Part shown: in pieces, positions 57,721 through 59,053 of the stretch
Layout of the letters: the number at the start of each line of letters is the position of its first letter
Numbering within the stretch: position 1 is the stretch's first letter
From: Deltaproteobacteria bacterium SM23_61
GTDB lineage: Bacteria > Desulfobacterota > SM23-61
Direction of reading: 5' to 3'
DNA: 59,053 nucleotides
NCBI GenBank assembly: GCA_001304105.1
Contig: LJUR01000001.1
Location: forward strand, 1 to 59,053
Made by a program: the position numbers and the translations under genes
Notes under the pieces: model-generated
Database searches by the model: none
Seen by the model: the letters and a program-made list of their open reading frames with translations, nothing else
Told to the model about the DNA's origin: nothing

Positions 57721-59053
57721 ATGCCCAGCGGTCAACCCTTTATCACCCTCGACCGGATTACGGTCCGTTTGCCCAACCGGCTTATCCTGGAAGAGAGCTC
57801 CTGGAAGATGGGGGCGGACGAGCATTGGGCCATTCTCGGGCCGAACGGCTCGGGAAAGACCACGCTGGTCCGCTCCCTGTGGGGAGGCGTTCCGCTGCGC
57901 GGCGGGACGATTCACTTTGATTTTCTCGGCCCGGACTCGCACCCTTCAGAAATCCCCCCCCTGGAAGCCATCGGGTATGTCTCCCTGGAAATGCACCAGC
58001 GGCTGATGGAGCAGGAGGATCTCCAGGAAGAATACCGGGCTTACGCCGAAAAGGAAGGAGAGGGAAGCACCGCCCGGGAGGCGGTTTTTTCGGGAATCCT
58101 GGCCGGCCGGCCTCTCCGGGAGGGGGATGAGGCCCGGCTTTCCGAGGTGGCCCGGCTGGTAAACATATCCCATCTCCTCTCCCGGCCGATTCGTTCTCTT
58201 TCCACGGGAGAAATCCGGAAAATCATCATCGCCCGGGCGCTGATGAAAACTCCCCGCCTCCTCATCCTGGATGAGCCCTTCGAGGGGCTGGACGAAGAGG
58301 AGCGGGACCTGCTGGCCCGGTCCATCAACGGGCTGATGACCGGGCCCATGCGGGTCATCCTGGTGGCCCATCGCCTGGAGGAGATCGTTCCCAATATCAC
58401 CCACGTCCTTTTGGTCAAGGACGGACGCCTGTTTGGCCAGGGCCCCAAGGATGAAATCCTGACCTCGGAAAACCTGAGCCGGCTCTATGGATGCAGCCTC
58501 CGGCTGGGGAAAAACAACGGGACTTATTTCTTGAGTTACGGAGAGGAAAAGGCTTCTCTCCGCGACCTGCCGGCAGAACGCCGGGAAGCTCCATCCGAAG
58601 GTCTGGAAACGCTGATCGAGATGAAGGATACCACGATCCGCTACGACGATCGGGTCGTCCTGGACCGGATCGGCTGGTCCATGAGGCGGGGAGAAAACTG
58701 GGCCGTCCTGGGGCCGAACGGCGCCGGAAAATCGACCCTGGTAAAGCTCATCCTGGGGGAAAACCTTCAGGCCTACGCCAACCCAATCTTTCTGTTCGGC
58801 CGGCCCCGGGGTTCGGGGGAGTCCATCTGGGATATCCGGAAACAAATCGGGGTCGTCTCCGCAGAACTTCAAGTCCAGTACCGAAAGAGGATCAGCGCCT
58901 TCGAGGTCATTGCCTCAGGATTCTACGACTCCATCGGCCTGTACCGGGCCCCCACTCGCGAGCAGGGGGAAGTCGCCGACCTGTGGATCGATTTCCTGGG
59001 CATTAAAGATCTTGCCAAGGAGCCCTTTCTTCAGCTATCCTTCGGACAGAGGA
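57721..59053 (+). CDS. ABC ATPase with two ATP-binding domains (ModF/PhrA-like), 3' end missing
   Basis: The frame runs from ATG 57721 to the window end (444 codons). First domain: GPNGSGKTTLV (about residue 40), LSTGEIRKIIIARAL signature, LLILDEPFEGLD. Second domain: GPNGAGKSTLVKLI (about 330), ending just at the LSFGQR signature. No membrane segments are seen. The paired-ATPase architecture, the STGE signature and FLFGRPRGSGESIWDIRK match ModF/PhrA (photorepair protein) relatives. The cellular role is unclear. It follows ilvC by a repeat-filled gap; the true end lies outside. Confidence 0.85.
   Translation, partial: MPSGQPFITLDRITVRLPNRLILEESSWKMGADEHWAILGPNGSGKTTLVRSLWGGVPLRGGTIHFDFLGPDSHPSEIPPLEAIGYVSLEMHQRLMEQEDLQEEYRAYAEKEGEGSTAREAVFSGILAGRPLREGDEARLSEVARLVNISHLLSRPIRSLSTGEIRKIIIARALMKTPRLLILDEPFEGLDEEERDLLARSINGLMTGPMRVILVAHRLEEIVPNITHVLLVKDGRLFGQGPKDEILTSENLSRLYGCSLRLGKNNGTYFLSYGEEKASLRDLPAERREAPSEGLETLIEMKDTTIRYDDRVVLDRIGWSMRRGENWAVLGPNGAGKSTLVKLILGENLQAYANPIFLFGRPRGSGESIWDIRKQIGVVSAELQVQYRKRISAFEVIASGFYDSIGLYRAPTREQGEVADLWIDFLGIKDLAKEPFLQLSFGQR

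Overview
The window looks like a chromosomal segment of an uncultured Desulfobacterota (former Deltaproteobacteria) or close relative. The basis is the gene order CarD - PIN/TRAM - ispD - ispF - gltX - heptose kinase, then yicC - gmk - rpoZ, the high GC core genes, beta-oxidation-like acyl-CoA genes, and structured intergenic repeats of the kind I associate with that group. This assignment is inferred from gene order and style, not from a search.

Layout. (1) 1-6.3 kb, plus strand: acyl-CoA catabolism, with a thiolase end, a 3-hydroxyacyl-CoA dehydrogenase, a carboxyltransferase subunit carrying a frameshift, an epoxide-hydrolase-like enzyme and two SDR dehydrogenases. (2) 6.6-18.9 kb, plus strand: housekeeping genes, namely CarD regulator, PIN/TRAM membrane protein, ispD, ispF, gltX, heptose-7-phosphate kinase, DUF4416, yicC, gmk, rpoZ, pyrF, an SH3 lipoprotein-like protein and the ABC-F factor ettA. 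(3) 18.9-23.25 kb, minus strand: a complete RAYT (Y1, IS200-like) element, two damaged Gfo/Idh oxidoreductase genes joined out of frame, and a decayed second RAYT end.

(4) 23.3-38.7 kb, minus strand: the most unusual part. It is a tightly packed ten-gene operon encoding a J-like protein with a coiled coil where HPD should be, a GrpE-like protein, a divergent Hsp70 with a proline-rich linker and replaced lid, a pseudokinase-TPR protein, a membrane-anchored TPR protein, a 78-aa protein, a TPR/coiled-coil protein, an M48-like metallopeptidase, a TIR/Ig-like/beta-propeller protein and a 1259-aa helical-repeat protein. I read it as a candidate undescribed chaperone-controlled TIR effector (conflict or signalling) system. 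(5) 38.9-43.9 kb, minus strand and visibly AT-richer: an orphan gene and a two-gene module, a SLOG-type Rossmann protein with four membrane segments and a PfkB-like/AAA+/RyR protein, which matches domains known from nucleotide-centred conflict systems. Regions 4 and 5 together resemble a defence island next to mobile-element remnants.

(6) 44.4-53.8 kb: accessory metabolism, with a DUF2848 hydrolase, amidase plus small partner, DUF1445 (D-glutamate cyclase-like), a complete TRAP transporter, DUF493, PlsC and a cupin. (7) 53.9-59.05 kb, plus strand: DUF465 - ilvB - ilvN - ilvC branched-chain amino acid operon, and a twin-ATPase ABC protein (ModF/PhrA type) running off the end.

No rRNA, tRNA or CRISPR array was recognised. 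Many gaps in regions 1, 2 and 7 hold arrays of short degenerate words, often arranged as long imperfect inverted repeats; each locus has its own word.
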